A stretch of DNA of 64,000 bases from Diphasiastrum complanatum (GCA_029204225.1 CM055092.1:100186200-100250199); one strand, 5' to 3'. Positions 1 to 10,586 are shown, counted from the first letter of the stretch. Notes: generated from the sequence alone by a model not told the origin. Program-made: numbers and translations.

Positions 1-3000
1 CAACATACTGGTCTCCAGCTGCATGGGCACACAGTTTTTGAGGGCAGTGGATTGCAGCAGGGGGGGGAGAGTCATATCTGCAGAGTTCATGTTTGATGTC
101 ATCAGGTCTTCCATCCTAGCCATAGGCCCACAGCATGTCGTCACGGTGGTGACGGACAATGCCACGAACTGCATTCAGATGGGTGTACTGCTAGAGGCCG
201 AGTTCCCTCATATTGTTCATACCCCCTATGCAGCCCACGACATAGACCTTTTGATGGGGGACATTGGAGCACTTCCCTGGGTTAGAGCCATCGTCCGGGA
301 GGCCCTCTTCCTGGTGACTTTTGTCACCAGAAAGAGGCGTGTTCTTGCCATGTTCCGGGTGTTTAGCCATCTGGACCTCCGTAAGCCAGCCCCCACGCGC
401 TTTGCATTCGACTTGGTGGTCATCGACCGTTTGATCAGGTGCAGGGCCCAGCTTCTACAGATGGTTGCCAGTGATCTTTGGGGTGCCAGTACATTTCCGC
501 ACACTGAGGATGGGGAGCACTTTTCTTCCACGGTGAGGGGAGACCAGTTCTGGAGGGATGCACAGACATTGTCAGGACTGCTTCGACCACTCTACATTGT
601 GCTCCGCATGGCTGACAGCGAGGGGTCGACACTTGGACTGGTGTATGAGCTCATGGACCGGATTGGACAGTTCCTGCAGCTGCCCATCTTGCAGCCAGAG
701 AGGTAAGCGGTACAGTGTTGCAATTGACCTTTATCTTTTCAGTACTTGCTAGTTTGTTTTTCTGTCAATGTTAAGCTTTTTCGTAATGCCCTAAACCACA
801 TGCCCCTCACCTGCAGGATGACAGAGCTGAAGTTCATATGGGAGACGCGATGGTACTACTTCCACAGGAGTATCCACAGCGTTGCACACATGCTGCATCC
901 CCTCTTCCTCTCTCCGACACAGATCGCAGACAGGGAGCTCGAGGCCGATTGGCTTCAGTACATTCACAGGGTGGGTCCACACATAGGTTTGGATCCTATC
1001 AGGCTCATGGAGGAGCTCGCTGCATTTCGTTTCGGCATGGGCACATTCGGCCACCCGGCTGCCCAGGATCCAGAGAGGAGGCAGCTACCCATTACCTGGT
1101 GGACCATGTTCGGTAGCACATACCCATCTATACAGCGTCTTGCACTGCGTGTCCTTTCTCAGGTATGCATCTCATTTTATCCTCCATTTTTTGTGTTTCG
1201 TTGAAGTTTCACCTTTGCCACAATGTGCTGAAGTATTTCAATGCACGCACCACAGGACTGTGCTGCCTCTGTGTGTGAGCGTAATTGGACCACATGGGCA
1301 CTGATTCACACGAGGAGAAGAAACTGGTTGTAAGTGAGTCAGTTGGAGCGGTTGGTGTTCTGTAGCACCAACGCACGTCTCGCCAGGAGGCTTCCGACCA
1401 TTACGAGCGCATTGCAGGTGATAAGCTAATCTTTCATAGCATGTTGGTTGACTCCTGGTATGTTGGTTTCATTTCTTGAAAAAGTTCTCTCTCTGACATG
1501 CAAATTTTAAACCTTGCAGACGAAGATATCTGATTTGGAGCGCCAGGTTGACTTGCCTACGGACAGCACCCATCCCATGCCTGCAGATGACCTGGGCACA
1601 CAGTTGATGGCAGAGAGAGAGAGGGAGCTTGCCGAGATGAGAGAGAGAGAGCTTGGGCTTGAGCACAGAGAGCCCCCATTGTATGAGGCAGATGAGCCAG
1701 TGTCAGAGGATGAGCATGATGAGGATGAGCCCATTCGGGTTGTGTTTGCCAGACCAGAGAGGGATGAGGCAGATTATACAGGTGCAGGGCACACGCCACG
1801 GGCAGGGGTCACAGGTGCATCACGTGGCAGAGGTGGGACACATGGCACAGGTTATACCGGCAGACAGGCAGGGCACACAGGGGGGGGCAGTGGCATACCT
1901 ACCTATGTCGACATGATGGAGGAGGCTCTTGATAGAGGGCAGAGTGGTTTAGATGCTGGTCCCGCAGATGTTTGGATGCGTGCAGCACAGAGTCATGGCC
2001 GTTACTACGACAGCACACCAGAGGAGGCACCTGATGACTTTCATTGCACAGATTGGGAGGCCATGCAGGGTCTACAGGGTGCACATGATGAGGCACGGGA
2101 TGAGGCTTGGGTTGATTCAGGGGTTGGTGCACAGGATGATTCAGAGGTCGGTGCACAGGATGATTTAGAGGCTGGTGCACAGGATGAGTCCCAGAGCCCA
2201 GAGCATTTGTATTCGGATGCCCAGCTGGCCGACTTGGTTGCCACATTGGATTCAGAGGCCCAGCAGATGCCGAGTGTCAGGGCGCCCCCATCATCTCTTG
2301 CCAGCATGCCGCACACAGAGTCCCAGCCAGAGCAGCCGCATGAGGTGCCTACAGTTCCTCCAGCTCCTCAGAGGGTGTATGTGCGTCGCACAGCTCCTCC
2401 AGTGCCACCGATGCCATTTAGGCCTGCATCCCCTCCATCGCCGTCCACTTCTGCAGCACCAGGTCTCCATGGCAGGCCACCATCTGTGCCCAGGTTTTCT
2501 CTTGCAGCGCCCACATCCACAGTGGCTCCTCCAGTGGCAGCACCCACGTCACATCCTCCTCCTTTGGCAGCACCCAGGATGTACCAGTACCGGCCACCAC
2601 AGCGCCCCTTTCAGTACATATCGCCACTGTACTCGCCTCCTGCACAGCCAGTTCCTCCACCTGCAGCAGCCCCATGGGCACACACTCCACGAGCTCATCC
2701 TCCTCGCTCAGTTGCACAGGGAGTTCCCTCTTTTGCTTCCCTATCCCAGCCGGCCTCAGCTTGGGCCCAGCCTAGCCAGCCAGGTGATTTGCATGGGGGT
2801 GACGAGGCATTGACAGCTCCTCTTGTCCGCAAGAGACCAGGCAGGCCCAAGGGTGCACCGAACAAGAAAGGCAAGGCACAGAAACTGCCAGGGAGGAGAG
2901 GACGACCACGCAGGGCTCCAGGTACAGGTAGAGGTGCAGTATCACAGCCAGTTGGAGCAGGTGTTGTTGGTTTGGCCTGCTTGGGGGCTGATGCGGAGGC

Positions 3001-3148
3001 TGATTGGGAGGATGAGGATGACGAGTCTTCCCCCTCGGATACACAGCCCATGCCAGTTCCAGACAGGCAGAGATATCGGCTGCGAGAGTCAGCTCGGGGC
3101 CCTGAGTTGTCTCCAGAGCATTCGTCTGAGTCAGAGCCAGAGCATTGA
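1..3148 (+). pseudogene. hAT-1 transposase, 5'-truncated by window, one premature stop
   Basis: This encodes the catalytic and dimerisation parts of a hAT transposase. Exons read 1-702, 817-1162, 1256-1417 and 1520-3148, with clean GT-AG borders (GTAAGC, GTATGC, GTGATA donors). The first exon holds the DUF659 region with VVTDNATNC, which carries a catalytic-type Asp. The third holds the hAT dimerisation motif (CERNWTTW then IHTRRRN) but is cut by TAA at 1331-1333, where the sister copy has TCA. The frame reopens through the rest of that exon and a long last exon of about 540 codons: an acidic, Pro-rich tail with three 8-residue repeats (GAQDDSEV type, 24-bp period near 2117-2189) and two AT-hook-like motifs (RKRPGRPKG and GRRGRPRR, near 2827-2915). 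The tail is far longer than in usual plant hAT transposases. Apart from the one stop the visible frame is open, so it decayed recently or is read through. Confidence 0.88.
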
Positions 3149-3671
3149 TTGTGGCTCTATTGTTTTAGTTTCAGTAGTTTGTCTCTAGCAGTCGGTCTAC
3201 CATTGTACTCAGATGATTTTTCACATTATATACAGTGTTTGGCCTACATTATTTGCTGCACATTGTGCATATGTCGCTCTGTACATGTGATGCTTTATTT
3301 TATGTTGAAGAATTCTATGTGCGTGTGTGAATCCTATTTTCATTTAATTTCGTTTGAAGTGAATGCTAGCTTCACATATATGCACCTACATCATGAGCAC
3401 AGCAATCACCCCTACACCCCAAACGACATTGAATAAACACATGTAATACATCTGCATTTAAAAAAATTACAAACATTGCATCTTACATGACCAGGCTCGC
3501 GTTGCACAAAAAACAACTATGTATATATTCAACCGTTGTATCAGGATAACATCACATATACTGTCATTTTTTTAAGCAGCCATCTAGTTATTTGCTGCAC
3601 CATAAACTGCCGAAAATTACATAGCAACAGTCCGCCACATACGGGTGGACCTCATCTATTCTAAACATCCC

Positions 3672-4037
3672 TCACTGATCCTCCACCGACTCCTCGCCCT
3701 CGTCTGGTGCATTGTTTTGTCGCTCTTGCTCTGCCTCCCGGTTAGCCCGAGCTGCCTCCTGGTTAGCCCGACGTCTGGCCGCCCTTTCCCTGACCATGAT
3801 GAGCTGCCGTCGTGTGAAATTCATTCCGATCTGCTCATCCAGATCCAGCTCGACAGCGGGGACAGGATCCACAGCGGGGGCGGGTGGCTCCGGTTCCGGA
3901 TTTCTCTGTCGAGTCTGTCGCAGCATCTCTCGGATATCTGCCTCTTGCTTCCGATGCCTCTCGTTGTGCCTTCGGATATCTTCCTCAAGCTTTCTCCTGG
4001 CTTCGCCCTCGGGCTTCGGTGGTATTCGCTCAGCCAT
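3672..4037 (-). CDS. Second ORF of hAT-1, charged helical protein of 121 aa
   Basis: I do not recognise a known domain. The frame starts at the ATG giving MAERIPPKPEGEARRKLEED; it is also open 14 codons upstream, but the shared part with the sister copy starts near here. The protein is rich in Arg, Glu and Gln, likely helical or coiled coil, with a Pro/Ala hinge (PEPEPPAPAVDPVP) in the middle and a conserved block, LDLDEQIGMNFTRRQLI, followed by an Arg/Ala-rich helix. It converges on the transposase gene and lies between that gene and the right end of the element. A homologous ORF sits at the same place in hAT-2, so it belongs to the element. The opposite strand is also open here in both copies, but only this strand gives a conserved start and helical composition. 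A role as accessory DNA-binding or transposase partner protein is inference. Confidence 0.6.
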   Translation of the reverse strand: MAERIPPKPEGEARRKLEEDIRRHNERHRKQEADIREMLRQTRQRNPEPEPPAPAVDPVPAVELDLDEQIGMNFTRRQLIMVRERAARRRANQEAARANREAEQERQNNAPDEGEESVEDQ

Positions 4038-4235
4038 CTCGATCGACCTTCTCCTCACAGCACCCTGATCCTTGAACACCCTCTCACAGCACCCTGGCTC
4101 TCAAACAGCCTCTCATAGCCTGTCACCGGCTCTCGCTTGCTCTCTCACTGTCTATCACTAGCCCTCTCACAGCCTCTGAAAATGCCGACCACAATGGCAT
4201 TGTGAGTGCCTATTTATCCCCACAGCCTGATCGGC

Positions 4236-4450
4236 CATGTGGATCCCCATCATCCCTCCATGTGCCTCCGTACCTGCCCCCATGTGATGCTCCCCCCTGT
4301 GTTGGTCTCCCATTGGGCCCATGGTCTGCTCACCCACAATGCCCATGTGCCTCTGTACTTGCCCCCATGTGATGCTACCCCTCTGTGTTGGTCTCCCATT
4401 GGCCCCTCGGTCTGCTCACTCGCAGTGCCCATGTGCCATTGCAACAGTCC
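4236..4450 (-). repeat. Subterminal tandem repeat of hAT-1, about 85-bp unit
   Basis: About two and a half units, anchored by CCATGTGCC at 4258, 4343 and 4429. On the minus strand they match the 84-bp repeats of the sister element at 4906-5330. They lie upstream of the second ORF and inside the right end, a position that fits transposase binding sites or a promoter. Confidence 0.75.
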
Positions 4451-4584
4451 CCTGCATCATGTACTGTACCCTCTTTTTTTACACCCAGAACCCCCTCTTT
4501 TTACTTTTTTTTGTCCTTTTTTGGTAGTTAATATGCAAAAAAAAATTACTAAAAATATATTAAAAAATAAAAAAAAATATTAAA

Positions 4585-4780
4585 AATGGTACCGCCCTGG
4601 TACCGCGGATCCCAGGGCGGTACCGTACCGGCGGTACCACTGATATGGTACCGGCGGTACCATACCAGCGGTACCAGAGGGTACTATGATATATACATAT
4701 CATAGTGGCACGTGGTACCGCCATTATGGTACCGCGGTTATGGTGCCGCCCTCAGACCAGCGGTACCAGGGCGGCACCAC
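4585..4780. repeat. Facing ends of hAT-1 and hAT-2 with GGTACC palindrome clusters
   Basis: Ten GGTACC palindromes fall within about 190 bp, many as GGTACCGC or GCGGTACC and some combined into larger inverted repeats with CCGCGG and GGATCC. Seven lie on the hAT-1 side and three on the hAT-2 side. The two ends face each other across ATATATACATAT (4689-4700): hAT-1 ends ...GTACTATG and hAT-2 begins CATAGTGGCACG. AT-rich DNA flanks both arrays. Confidence 0.85.
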
Positions 4781-4905
4781 AAAAATAATATTTTTTATTA
4801 TTTAAAAAAAAAAAACCCTTGTAATAGGCTAAAACTAGGTAAAAAATTCAGGAAAAGAAAGGGCTACGGTTTAGAAAAAAGATGTTACTGTACAGGGGGA
4901 CTGTA

Positions 4906-5330
4906 CTGGGGGCACTGTGGGAGAGCAGACCTGGTGGTCAACGGGAGTGCAACATGTGGGGGGGCAGCAAATCCGGACAGGTACACCGTCACATGGGCAC
5001 TGTGGGGGAGCGGACCACGGACCCAATCGGAGTGCAGCATGTGGGGGAGCAATACATGGGGCAGGTACAGTAGCACATGGGCAATGTGGAGGAGCAGACC
5101 ATGGACCCAATCGGAGTGCAGCATGTGGGGGAGCAATACATGGGGCAGGTACAGTAGCACATGGGTACTGTGGAGGAGCAGACCATGGACCCAATCGGAG
5201 TGTAGCATGTGGGGGAGCAATACATCCGGACAGGTACACCGTCACATGGGCACTGTGGAGGAGCAGACCATGGACCCAATCGGACTGCAACATGTGGAGG
5301 AGCAATACATGGGGCAAGTACAGTAGCACA
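4906..5330 (+). repeat. Subterminal tandem repeats of hAT-2, 84-bp unit, five copies
   Basis: Units are marked by CACATGGG at 4990, 5074, 5158, 5243 and 5327, a period of 84-85 bp, with a partial unit before. Each unit holds TGGACCCAATCGG and CATGTGG. They match the repeats in hAT-1 on the other strand. They sit just upstream of the second ORF, so they may act both as its promoter and as transposase binding sites. Confidence 0.9.
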
Positions 5331-5384
5331 TGGGATTATCAACAAAAGCAAATTGGGAAACAGGCTGTGAGGTTAAATAGGCAC

Positions 5385-5580
5385 TCATGAGACAGTGAGA
5401 GAGCCAGTGAGAGGCTGTGAGAGGCATTGTGGGAGGCTGTGAGGGAGAGCCAGTGAGAGGCTGTGAGAGAGAGGCATTGTGAGAGGCTGTGTCACAGATC
5501 GAGTGAGAGGCTGTGAGAGGCAGGCTGTGAGAGAGCCAGTGAGAGCCATTGAGAGGCTGTGAGAGGCTGTGAGGGTCATT
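5385..5580 (+). repeat. Short imperfect repeats GAGAGGCTGTGAG
   Basis: Many imperfect copies of GAGAGGCTGTGAG and GAGAGCCAGTGAG run up to the start of the second ORF. Related repeats on the minus strand lie upstream of the hAT-1 second ORF (4075-4180). They are probably its leader or promoter. Confidence 0.75.
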
Positions 5581-5602
5581 TCGAGCAACAGGGTGTCGTG
5601 AG

Positions 5603-5947
5603 ATGGCGGAGGGCGAAGCCAGGAGGAAGCTCGAGGAAGATGTCCGAAGGCACAACGAAAGGCATTGGAAGCAAGAGGCAGACATTGCAAAGATGCTGCG
5701 AGAGACTCGGCAGAGACACCCAGAGCTGCAGATCCCCGCCCCCGCTGTGGCCCCCGCCCCCGCTGTCGAGTTGGATTTGGATGAGCAGATCGGAATGAAC
5801 TTCACACGACGGCAGCTCATCATGGTCAGGGAAAGGGCGGCCTGACGTCGGGCTGACCAGGAGGCAGCTCAGGCTAACCGGGAGGCAGAGCGAGAGCGAC
5901 ATAACAATGCTCTTGACGAGGGCGAGGAGTCAGTGGAGGATCCATAG
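5603..5947 (+). pseudogene. Second ORF of hAT-2, nonsense mutated
   Basis: This is the counterpart of the 121-aa ORF of hAT-1. It starts MAEGEARRKLEED and keeps the conserved LDLDEQIGMNFTRRQLI block, with a shorter N-terminus and a different Pro/Ala hinge. A TGA at 5843-5845 replaces the AGA codon of the sister copy within the Arg/Ala-rich helix. The frame then stays open to a stop at 5945-5947, with an ending (EGEESVED) like that of the intact copy. The stop is therefore a recent single change, and the full-length product was the ancestral form. Noncoding DNA without signal follows from 5948 to the transposase stop at 6447. Confidence 0.7.
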
Positions 5948-6446
5948 GAATGTTTAGCATAGATGGGGTCTAGCCGTATGTGGCTGACTGTTGTTATGTA
6001 ATGTTCATCAGTAGATGAGGCAGCATTTAGTGTCTAGCATAGTGTAAAGAACAGCCCCAGCCGTATGCGGCGGGAATAAGTACTGTAATTTTGATACATC
6101 TGATGAATTAATGTACGGTGTGTTTTTTGTGCAATGCGTGCCTTGTGTATTGCAATCTGATGTATGTGTTTATGAAATGCTATCAGGGGGGTTGTATTTC
6201 TGTGTTCTGCATATGCTCTCAACCTCTGTAGTGAAAACTAATTGAAAACACGCACACACCATTTGAAGTAAAACTGCAAGTAGAACATCACAATTACAAA
6301 TTGACAGATACACATTGTGCAGTGAATAGAATACGTCCAACACTAAATATAATATGAAAAATGGTCTGAATATAGCGTTCGACCATCTGGTCGCCAAACA
6401 TGGAACATGATATCAAACTGCTGAAAATAAAATGACAGAGCTACAA

Positions 6447-9400
6447 TCAATGCTCTGCCTCAAACTCAAATGAATGCTCCGGAGACAACTCAGGGCCCCG
6501 AGCTGACTCTCGCAACTGATATCTATGCCTGTCTGGTACTGGCATGGGCTGTGTATCCGAGGGGGAAGACTCATCATCCTCGTCCTCCCAATCTGCCTCC
6601 GCATCAGCCCCCAGGCAGGCTAAACCAACAACACCTGCTGCAGCTGGCTGTAATACTGCACCTCTACCAGCAACTGGAGCCCTGCGAGGACGTATGCCTC
6701 ATCCCGCTCTGATCTGGCGAACACAACCCGAATGGGCTCATCCTCATCCTGATCATCCTCTGATACTGGCTCATCTGCCTCGTACAATGGAGGCTCTCTG
6801 TGCTCAAGCCCAAGCTCTCTCTTTCTCATCTCGGCAAGCTCCCTCTCTCTCTCTCTGCCATCAACTGTGTGCCCAGGTCATCTGCAGGCATGGGATGGGT
6901 GCTGTCCGTAGGCAAGTCAACCTGGCGCTCCAAATCAGATATCTTCGTCTGCAAGGTTTAAAATTTGCATGTCAGGGAGACAACTCTTTTAAGAAATGAA
7001 ACCAACATACCAGGAGTCAACCAACATGCTATGAAAGATTAGCTTATCACCTGCAATGCGCTCGTAATGGTCGAAAGTCTCCTGGCGAGACGTGCGTTGG
7101 TGCTACAGAACACCAACCACTCCAACTGACTCACTGACAACTGGTTTCTTCTCCTCGTGTGAATGAGTGTTCATGTGCTCCAATTATGCTCACACACGGA
7201 GGCAGCACAGTCCTGTGGTGCGTGCATTGAAATACTTCAGCACATTGTGGCAGAGGTGGAACTTCAACGAAACACAACAATGGAGGATAATATGAGATGC
7301 ATACCTGAGAAAGGACACGCAGTGCAAGACGCTGTATAGATGGGTATGTGCTACCGAACATGGTCCACCAGGTAATGGGTAGCTGCGTCCTCTCTGGATC
7401 CTGAGCAGCCGGGTGGCCGAATGTGCCCATGCCGAAACGAAATGCAGCGAGCTCCTCCATGAGCCTGATAGGATCCAAACCTATGTGTGGACCCACCCTG
7501 TGAATGTACTGAAGCCAATCGGCCTCGAGCTCCCTGTCTGCGATCTGTGTCGGAGAGAGGAAGAGGGGATGCAGCATGTGTGCAACGCTGTGGATACTCC
7601 TGTGGAAGTAGTTCTTCCGCGTCTCCCAGATGAACTTCAGCTCGGTCATCCTGCAGGTGAGAGGCATTTGGTTTAGGGCATTACGAAAAAACGTAACATC
7701 GACAGAAAAACAAACTAGCAAACACTGAAAAGATAAAGAACAATTACAACACTGTACAGCTTACCTCTCTGGCTGCAAGATGGGCAGCTGCAGGAACTGT
7801 CCAATCCGGTCCATGAGCTCATATACCAGTCCAAGTGTCGACCCCTCGCTGTCAGCCATGCGGAGCACAATGTATAGTGGTCGAAGCAGTCCTGACATTG
7901 TCTGTGCATCCCTCCAGAACTGGTCTCCCCTCAACGTGGAAGAAAAGTGCTCCCCATCCTCAGTGTGCTGAAACGTACTGGCACACCAAAGATCACTGGC
8001 AACCATCTGTAGAAGCCGCGCCCTACACCTGATCAGACGGTCGATGACCACCAAGTCGAATGCAAAGCGTGTGGGGGCTGGCTTACGAAGGTCCAGATGG
8101 CTGAACACCCGAAACATGGCAAGAACACGCCTCTTCCTGGTGACAAAAAGTCACCAGGAAGAGGGCCTCACGGACGATGGCTCTAACCCAGGGAAGTGCA
8201 CCTATGTCCCTCATCAGAAGGTCTATGTCGTGCGCGACATAGGGGGTATGAACAATGTGAGGGAACTTGGCCTCTAGCAGTACACCCATCTGAATGCAGT
8301 TCGTGGCATTGTCCGTCACCACTGTGACGACATGCTGTGGGCCTATGGACAGGATGGAAGACCTGATGACATCAAACATGAACTCTGCAGATATGACTCT
8401 CCCCCCCCTGCTGCAATCCACTGCCCTCAAAAACTGTGTGCCCATGCAGCTGGAGACCAATATGTTGAGGATCGGCCTCCTCCTGACATCAGTCCAGCCA
8501 TCGGACATGATGCTGCAACCGTAAGTGGCCCAGTGGCGACGTAGAGGCTCCATCTCTCTAGACAATGACTCGACCCTATCCCTCAGCATGTGTGTGCGGA
8601 CAACCTCTGAACTAGGGACTCTCCAGCTACGGCTGACAGACTGTGCAAGGTGGAAGGCCCTTCTGAAGGGCTCGGAGTCGGTGATGGCAAATGGAAGGTT
8701 CAGCTCATAAATCAGGCTGGCCACGGCCTGTGTGGCCTCTCTATCGATGTGCGGCTGATGCGCGCCGCGAATGCTCTGCTGCCTAAGAACTCTCCCAGCT
8801 GGGCGACGGGTAGCGGACCTCCAGCACGGTGCACCAAACGTGACAGGAATGGATGATGACGCGACAGGCTGGGCACTAGTGGTTGCATCAGCTGTAGACG
8901 TGGAATGGGGAGAGTGGGATGCACTGGCCGGGATGGGTGTAGCAGCGTAAGTGGGGTACACTGGTGGAAGGTGGACATCTGGCATGGGATACGAAAACTG
9001 CTGGGTAGGGAGGTCATCCGGATGTGAAGGGAGGGAGGAAGGGATCTCCTCAACATCCTGGAAGGCCTCATCACTGGCATCCGAGGCCTGCTCCTGCTCG
9101 GGAGGCGGAGAGTCCATGAGAAAGTCGTAAACTGGGGGAGTGCGAGCAACAGTAGGTGGTGGTGGAACCGCGGTGGCAACTGGCGGACGCGGTGGGACAG
9201 GATCCTCCGGAATGGGTGCAGATGCGAGTGCGTGAGGCGGAACTGTCTGAGGGGAATGAGGGGCAAAGGGACTGGACGAGGATGCACTCCCTCTCCTCAT
9301 GCGTGCCAGCCAAGCAGGCAGCAACTCGGGTTCAACCACGTAAGGAGCGGTGCAAAACCGAAGAACACCCTCCGAAATGGTGTTCTCCCCCGCCACAAGA

Positions 9401-9647
9401 CGTGGCCCGTAGGTAAAAGTCGCTGCCTGACGGGAACATACATGCTGGCACAGGGGGCAGCATTCAGTGTGCCACCATCTCTCGCGCGTGCGCCGAGTAG
9501 GTGGCTAAGGCGAGTGAGGGTGGCAACGAACTCGGTCAGGCAATATCGACAGCGCACGATCCTTGCACCGGACTTGTTAGACTTGTCAGGAACCCGCCTG
9601 ACAATGTCCACCTCGTCCCACAGATCGGCAAGGTTGGAATGCACCAT
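6447..9647 (-). pseudogene. hAT-2 transposase with BED zinc finger, several lesions
   Basis: The gene begins at the ATG at 9647 (MVHSNLADLWDEV). A BED-type zinc finger follows (CRYC, then RLSHLLG and a distal Cys), then a Pro-rich linker, the DUF659 region with GCSIMSDGWTD, the VVTDNATNC motif, and the dimerisation domain. Exons are about 9396-7765, 7650-7305, 7212-7051 and 6948-6447, with the same splice sites as hAT-1. Lesions: the zinc finger frame and the next frame do not join (shift near 9400); an A5 run at 8145-8149, against four bases in hAT-1, shifts the frame; TGA at 7173-7171 replaces a Trp in the dimerisation domain; and a deletion near 6693 removes about 1.1 kb, including the repeats and AT hooks seen at 1772-2904 in hAT-1. 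The product cannot be made whole. Confidence 0.88.
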
Positions 9648-9779
9648 CTCTGTAGAAAGGACTAGGGAAAGAAGGCAGAGATCTCCGTGGGTGCGATAGG
9701 AGTCGGAAGTTTGAAAAAACCACAATAAAGGCCGAAATAGCAATAGCAGGGGAGGACGCGATCAGTGCAATGCGAAGAC

Positions 9780-10021
9780 AGCCGGGAGGGCGCGGACAGT
9801 AGGGCGATGGGCATACAACAGAGAGGGCGTGGACAGCAGGGAGGGCGCGAACAGTAGGGCGACGGGCAGGGAGAGAGATGAAGCGAGGGGGGGGGGATCA
9901 GGTTAAAAAAAAATATAGTAATATATTAAATATTAAAAAATATTATATTTAAAAAAATAATATATATTGTGGAACCGCGGATCAGTATGGATCCGCGGAT
10001 CCTGGTACCGTTGGATCTATG
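9780..10021. repeat. Left-gene-side end of hAT-2: GC-rich tandem repeats, AT tract and terminal repeat
   Basis: Three imperfect repeats of GGGAGGGCGCGAACAGTAGG type (9785-9870) lie upstream of the transposase. An AT-rich stretch (9901-9968) follows, then a terminal cluster with CCGCGGATC, GGATCCGCGG and GGTACC ending in CTATG. This cluster corresponds to the GGTACC-rich opposite end of the element. Confidence 0.75.
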
Positions 10022-10038
10022 ATACATATATATAATAT

Positions 10039-10115
10039 CATAGTTGCACTGTGTTTCTAGACACGCATTTCTGGACCACATTTTTGGATTTTAGCAACGT
10101 TTCTTGGAAACGTTT
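10039..10115 (+). mobile_element. Terminus of a third hAT-type element, CATAGTTGC type
   Basis: The sequence begins CATAGTTGCACTG and carries AACG/CGTT palindromes (GTTTCTAGACACGC, CAACGTTTCTTGGAAACG). It closely resembles the left end of the element at 37865. The 8 bases before it are TATAATAT, part of the same short AT-rich stretch that hosts hAT-1 and hAT-2. I did not find the opposite end, so its extent is unknown. Confidence 0.6.
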
Positions 10116-10586
10116 ATATGTATGTATCTAAGGAAGCGGATGGTGGGCGCGGATGCACGTCTGGGCGCAGGCTCGCCCGGGGCGTGTCGGGGGTGGGTGC
10201 GTCCAACCCCGGGCGCAAATTTGTTTTTTCAAAAAAAAGAAAAAAAAGTACAGGCCCCTCCCCGCTCGCTCCCACATGCCCAAAATCAATTAAATTTAAT
10301 TTTGCCCCACCCTACCCCCCCTGAAATTAATTATCAAGGGTGGACGGCGACTACTTGCACCCTCCGATTAAAAAAAATGAAAAAAGGTACCAATTTTTTT
10401 TTGCAAAAAGCCTATTCACTACCTATGCCTCCCATAACTAGGATGCCACAAAATCGGCCTTGAAAAAGTAGACAATTCGTAATTTTGATAGGGAAACTCT
10501 CCCTCGCACTCTCGCAATCTCTCTCTCTGGCAAGAAGGGCAAGCATCTGTGTCAAACATATCCTTGAAATGCTTTATTTAAATTAG
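10116..10586. other. Non-coding, GC-rich patch then AT-rich
   Basis: The patch at 10136-10235 is rich in GGGCGC, GGATGC and CCCGGG. The rest has A-runs and no convincing gene. It may be the interior of the element that starts at 10039. Confidence 0.4.

Larger units (their letters stand above)
1..4688 (+). mobile_element. hAT-1, DUF659-type hAT transposon, 5' end outside window
   Basis: The element holds a spliced hAT transposase gene on the plus strand and a small convergent ORF on the minus strand. Its right end is CTATG at 4684-4688, the reverse complement of the CATAG that opens its sister element at 4701. By alignment with that sister, position 1 corresponds to about 8470 there, so roughly 1.5 kb of hAT-1 (zinc finger, N-terminal region, left end) lies before the window. 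The stretch 3149-3671 between the two convergent genes shows no further coding signal. The 8 bases after the end are ATATATAC and should be one copy of its target duplication; the partner copy is outside the window. Confidence 0.85.
4701..10021 (-). mobile_element. hAT-2, complete but defective DUF659-type hAT transposon
   Basis: The element is bounded by a perfect 8-bp target duplication, ATACATAT, at 4693-4700 and 10022-10029. An 8-bp duplication is the mark of the hAT superfamily. Its ends read CATAGTGGCACGTGGTACCG and, on the other strand, CATAGATCCAACGGTACCAG. It carries a transposase gene on the minus strand and a convergent second ORF on the plus strand, the mirror image of hAT-1. Both genes are broken, and an internal deletion of about 1.1 kb removes most of the transposase tail. 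It would need transposase supplied in trans to move. Confidence 0.93.

Noticed and set aside
2175..2813. Alternative 212-codon frame inside the hAT-1 tail
   Set aside because: Low-complexity Pro/His/Leu sequence caused by the repetitive tail; the other frame continues from the transposase and carries the AT hooks.
3645..4118. Plus-strand open frame opposite the hAT-1 second ORF
   Set aside because: Also open in hAT-2, but its product is Ser/Leu/Cys-rich and starts outside the conserved block; the minus-strand reading has a conserved start and helical composition.
4906..5330. Regular 84-bp repeats considered as a CRISPR-like array or a repeat-protein gene
   Set aside because: No distinct spacers, eukaryotic context, the repeats are whole tandem units, and all frames through them are open only because of the repeat.
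10116..10463. Open frame across the GC-rich patch after the third hAT terminus
   Set aside because: Composition driven by GC motifs and A-runs; no homologous frame elsewhere in the window.
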